A stretch of 64,000 nucleotides of DNA from Undibacterium parvum. GTDB taxonomy: Bacteria; Pseudomonadota; Gammaproteobacteria; Burkholderiales; Burkholderiaceae_D. The notes under the pieces were generated by a model. The model was not told the origin of the DNA and ran no database searches. It saw only the letters and a list, made by a program, of their open reading frames with translations. Below, in pieces: positions 62,745-64,000 of the stretch (position 1 is the stretch's first letter; each line of letters opens with the position of its first letter). The stretch covers positions 2,914,001 to 2,978,000 of the forward strand of contig NZ_CP034464.1 in the NCBI RefSeq assembly GCF_003955735.1, read 5' to 3'. Made by a program: the position numbers and the translations under genes.

Positions 62745-62859
62745 GAGCGTGCCTTTAAGACGTTACAATTGCTGGAATAATAAACTAAATTGATACTCCG
62801 CATTTTTTCGCCTGGTATCGCGTCTTGCTTTTTTACTCCCTATTTGAATAAGCCTCTTC

Positions 62860-64000
62860 ATGCGCCGTAATTCCTCTTCTTCCGCACCTGCGCCCTCGGC
62901 TAGCTCGGCTCGTGGCGACTGGTCTACCGTCAAGACCCTATTGCCGTATCTATGGGCGTATAAATGGCGTGTCTTGCTGGCTTTGCTATTCCTGGTCGGG
63001 GCTAAGCTGGCCAATGTAGGCGTGCCTTTGATACTCAAGCGCCTGATCGATAGTTTGACCATCGCCCCCAGTGATCCGCTGGCCTTAATGGTGCTGCCGC
63101 TTAGTTTGCTGGTGGCCTACGGCGTGTTGCGGGTGTCGACCACCTTGTTTACCGAATTGCGCGAATTTGTGTTTGCCAAGGTCACCCAAAGAGCGGTGCG
63201 GAATATCGCCTTGAAGGTGTTTCGGCATCTGCATGCCTTGTCGCTGCGCTTTCATCTGAATCGCCAGACCGGCGGCATGACGCGCGACATCGAGCGCGGT
63301 ACCCGTGGTATATCCTCGCTGGTCTCGTATGCCTTGTTCAGTATTTTTCCCACATTGCTAGAAATTTCACTGGTCTTGATTTATCTGGCGACTCATTACG
63401 ATATCTGGTTTAGCCTGATTACTGTGATCGCTTTGCTTAGCTATATTATTTTCACCATCAGCATGACTGAGTGGCGCACGCATTTCCGACGCACCATGAA
63501 TGATCTCGATTCCAAGGCCAGCACCAAGGCCATCGATTCTTTGCTCAATTACGAGACAGTGAAGTATTTTGGCAATGAAGATTATGAGGCTAAACGCTAT
63601 GACGCTGGCTTGCAACATTATGAGGTCGCCGCGGTCAAATCACAGACCACCTTGTCCATGCTCAATACCGGACAATCTCTGATTATCGCGACCGCCGTGA
63701 CCTTGATCTTGTGGCGCGCCACGCAGGGCGTGATCGACAAGAGCATGAGTATAGGTGACCTGGTGTTGGTGAATGCCTTCATGATACAACTGTATATACC
63801 GCTCAATTTTCTAGGGGTCTTGTACCGCGAGATCAAGCAAAGTCTGGCCGATATGGAAAGACTATTTTCTTTGCTAGACCAGAATCGTGAAATCGCCGAT
63901 AAACCTGATGCGCCCGATTTACTGATTCAGCAGCATGCAGCGCGTCATTCCGGCGGGGCGATACGCTTTTCGCATGTCGATTTTAGTTACGAAACTAAGC
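62860..64000 (+). CDS. Atm1-type ABC exporter, 3' truncated by window edge
   Basis: Frame open from ATG 62860 to the window end, 380 codons. After a Ser/Ala-rich N-terminus there are about six membrane helices (about 35-320) of an ABC exporter. Family-specific motifs are TGGMTRDIERGTRG and DSLLNYETVKYFGNEDYEAKRYD, characteristic of Atm1/AtmA half-transporters that export glutathione-linked iron-sulfur precursors or heavy metals. The nucleotide-binding domain begins at about residue 365 (AIRFSHVDFSYE) and continues beyond the window. Start context is weak; the ATG fits the family. Confidence 0.9.
   Translation, partial: MRRNSSSSAPAPSASSARGDWSTVKTLLPYLWAYKWRVLLALLFLVGAKLANVGVPLILKRLIDSLTIAPSDPLALMVLPLSLLVAYGVLRVSTTLFTELREFVFAKVTQRAVRNIALKVFRHLHALSLRFHLNRQTGGMTRDIERGTRGISSLVSYALFSIFPTLLEISLVLIYLATHYDIWFSLITVIALLSYIIFTISMTEWRTHFRRTMNDLDSKASTKAIDSLLNYETVKYFGNEDYEAKRYDAGLQHYEVAAVKSQTTLSMLNTGQSLIIATAVTLILWRATQGVIDKSMSIGDLVLVNAFMIQLYIPLNFLGVLYREIKQSLADMERLFSLLDQNREIADKPDAPDLLIQQHAARHSGGAIRFSHVDFSYETK

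Noticed and set aside
62787..62860. Further copy of the 80-bp repeat (ATACTCC at 62789)
   Set aside because: Only the first seven bases agree; no matching right end and no GCGCA centre.

Overview
The window comes from a beta-proteobacterium of the order Burkholderiales, most likely Oxalobacteraceae and possibly close to Undibacterium. The grounds are the gene order (dcw cluster, then a peroxiredoxin, lpxC, dciA, an M23 peptidase and secA; rppH/CNP1/proS; hemP/bfd/tonB), protein resemblance recalled from memory, and a moderate GC content. No search was run. No rRNA, tRNA, insertion sequence, prophage or CRISPR array was recognised. Both ends cut a gene: ftsI at the left and an Atm1-type ABC exporter at the right.

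Layout. 1-15.1 kb is the division and cell wall cluster ftsI-murE-murF-mraY-murD-ftsW-murG-murC-ddlB-ftsQ-ftsA-ftsZ, tightly packed with several stop/start overlaps and closed by a strong terminator. 15.3-21.4 kb holds a Prx5-type peroxiredoxin, lpxC, dciA (opposite strand), an M23 peptidase and secA. A small signal-peptide-like ORF and a hairpin lie directly before secA. 21.7-24.0 kb is a solute-binding protein plus a CHASE-GGDEF cyclase. 24.2-26.6 kb is a minus-strand cytochrome b561-YceI-YceI-MarR group. 26.7-30.6 kb has a TonB-dependent receptor and purB. 30.9-34.9 kb has a GST, bacterioferritin, a Fur-box-preceded hemP-orf-bfd-tonB operon and psd. 35.1-38.3 kb is an HD-GYP protein with a PAS histidine kinase. 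38.5-42.8 kb has ahpC-ahpD, an RpiR/SIS regulator, mnmA and nudJ. 43.1-46.5 kb is a proton-translocating transhydrogenase operon interrupted by panD. 46.6-50.4 kb has CNP1, rppH, proS and a lytic transglycosylase. 50.8-53.8 kb has a solute-binding protein, a SWIB protein and ffh. 54.2-61.7 kb is a transport and signalling locus: a LivK-like binding protein, an SsuA-like ABC importer and a DctB/DctD-like two-component pair. 61.9-64 kb has a small membrane protein, a YciA-type thioesterase and the start of an Atm1-type exporter.

Most notable. (1) In the 54-62 kb locus both binding-protein promoters look sigma-54 dependent: TGGCA...TTGC-type -24/-12 elements at 54162 and 55505. Each is preceded by a pair of near-identical palindromes (TCTGRAAATTCAGA type) 30-32 bp apart. 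This suggests a self-contained regulon of the DctD-like activator encoded at its end. (2) A short hydrophobic ORF (18446-18571) followed by a T-tailed hairpin sits where gamma-proteobacteria carry secM, directly before secA. (3) Three copies of an ~80-bp element with 9-bp terminal inverted repeats (ATACTCCCC type) are scattered at 24.1, 41.0 and 60.2 kb; one separates dctB from dctD. (4) Two 58-bp hairpin repeats flank the solute-binding gene at 50.8-51.5 kb.

All functions are read from protein sequence by eye; family assignments rest on recognised motifs, and start codons are inferred from ribosome-binding sites and family N-termini.
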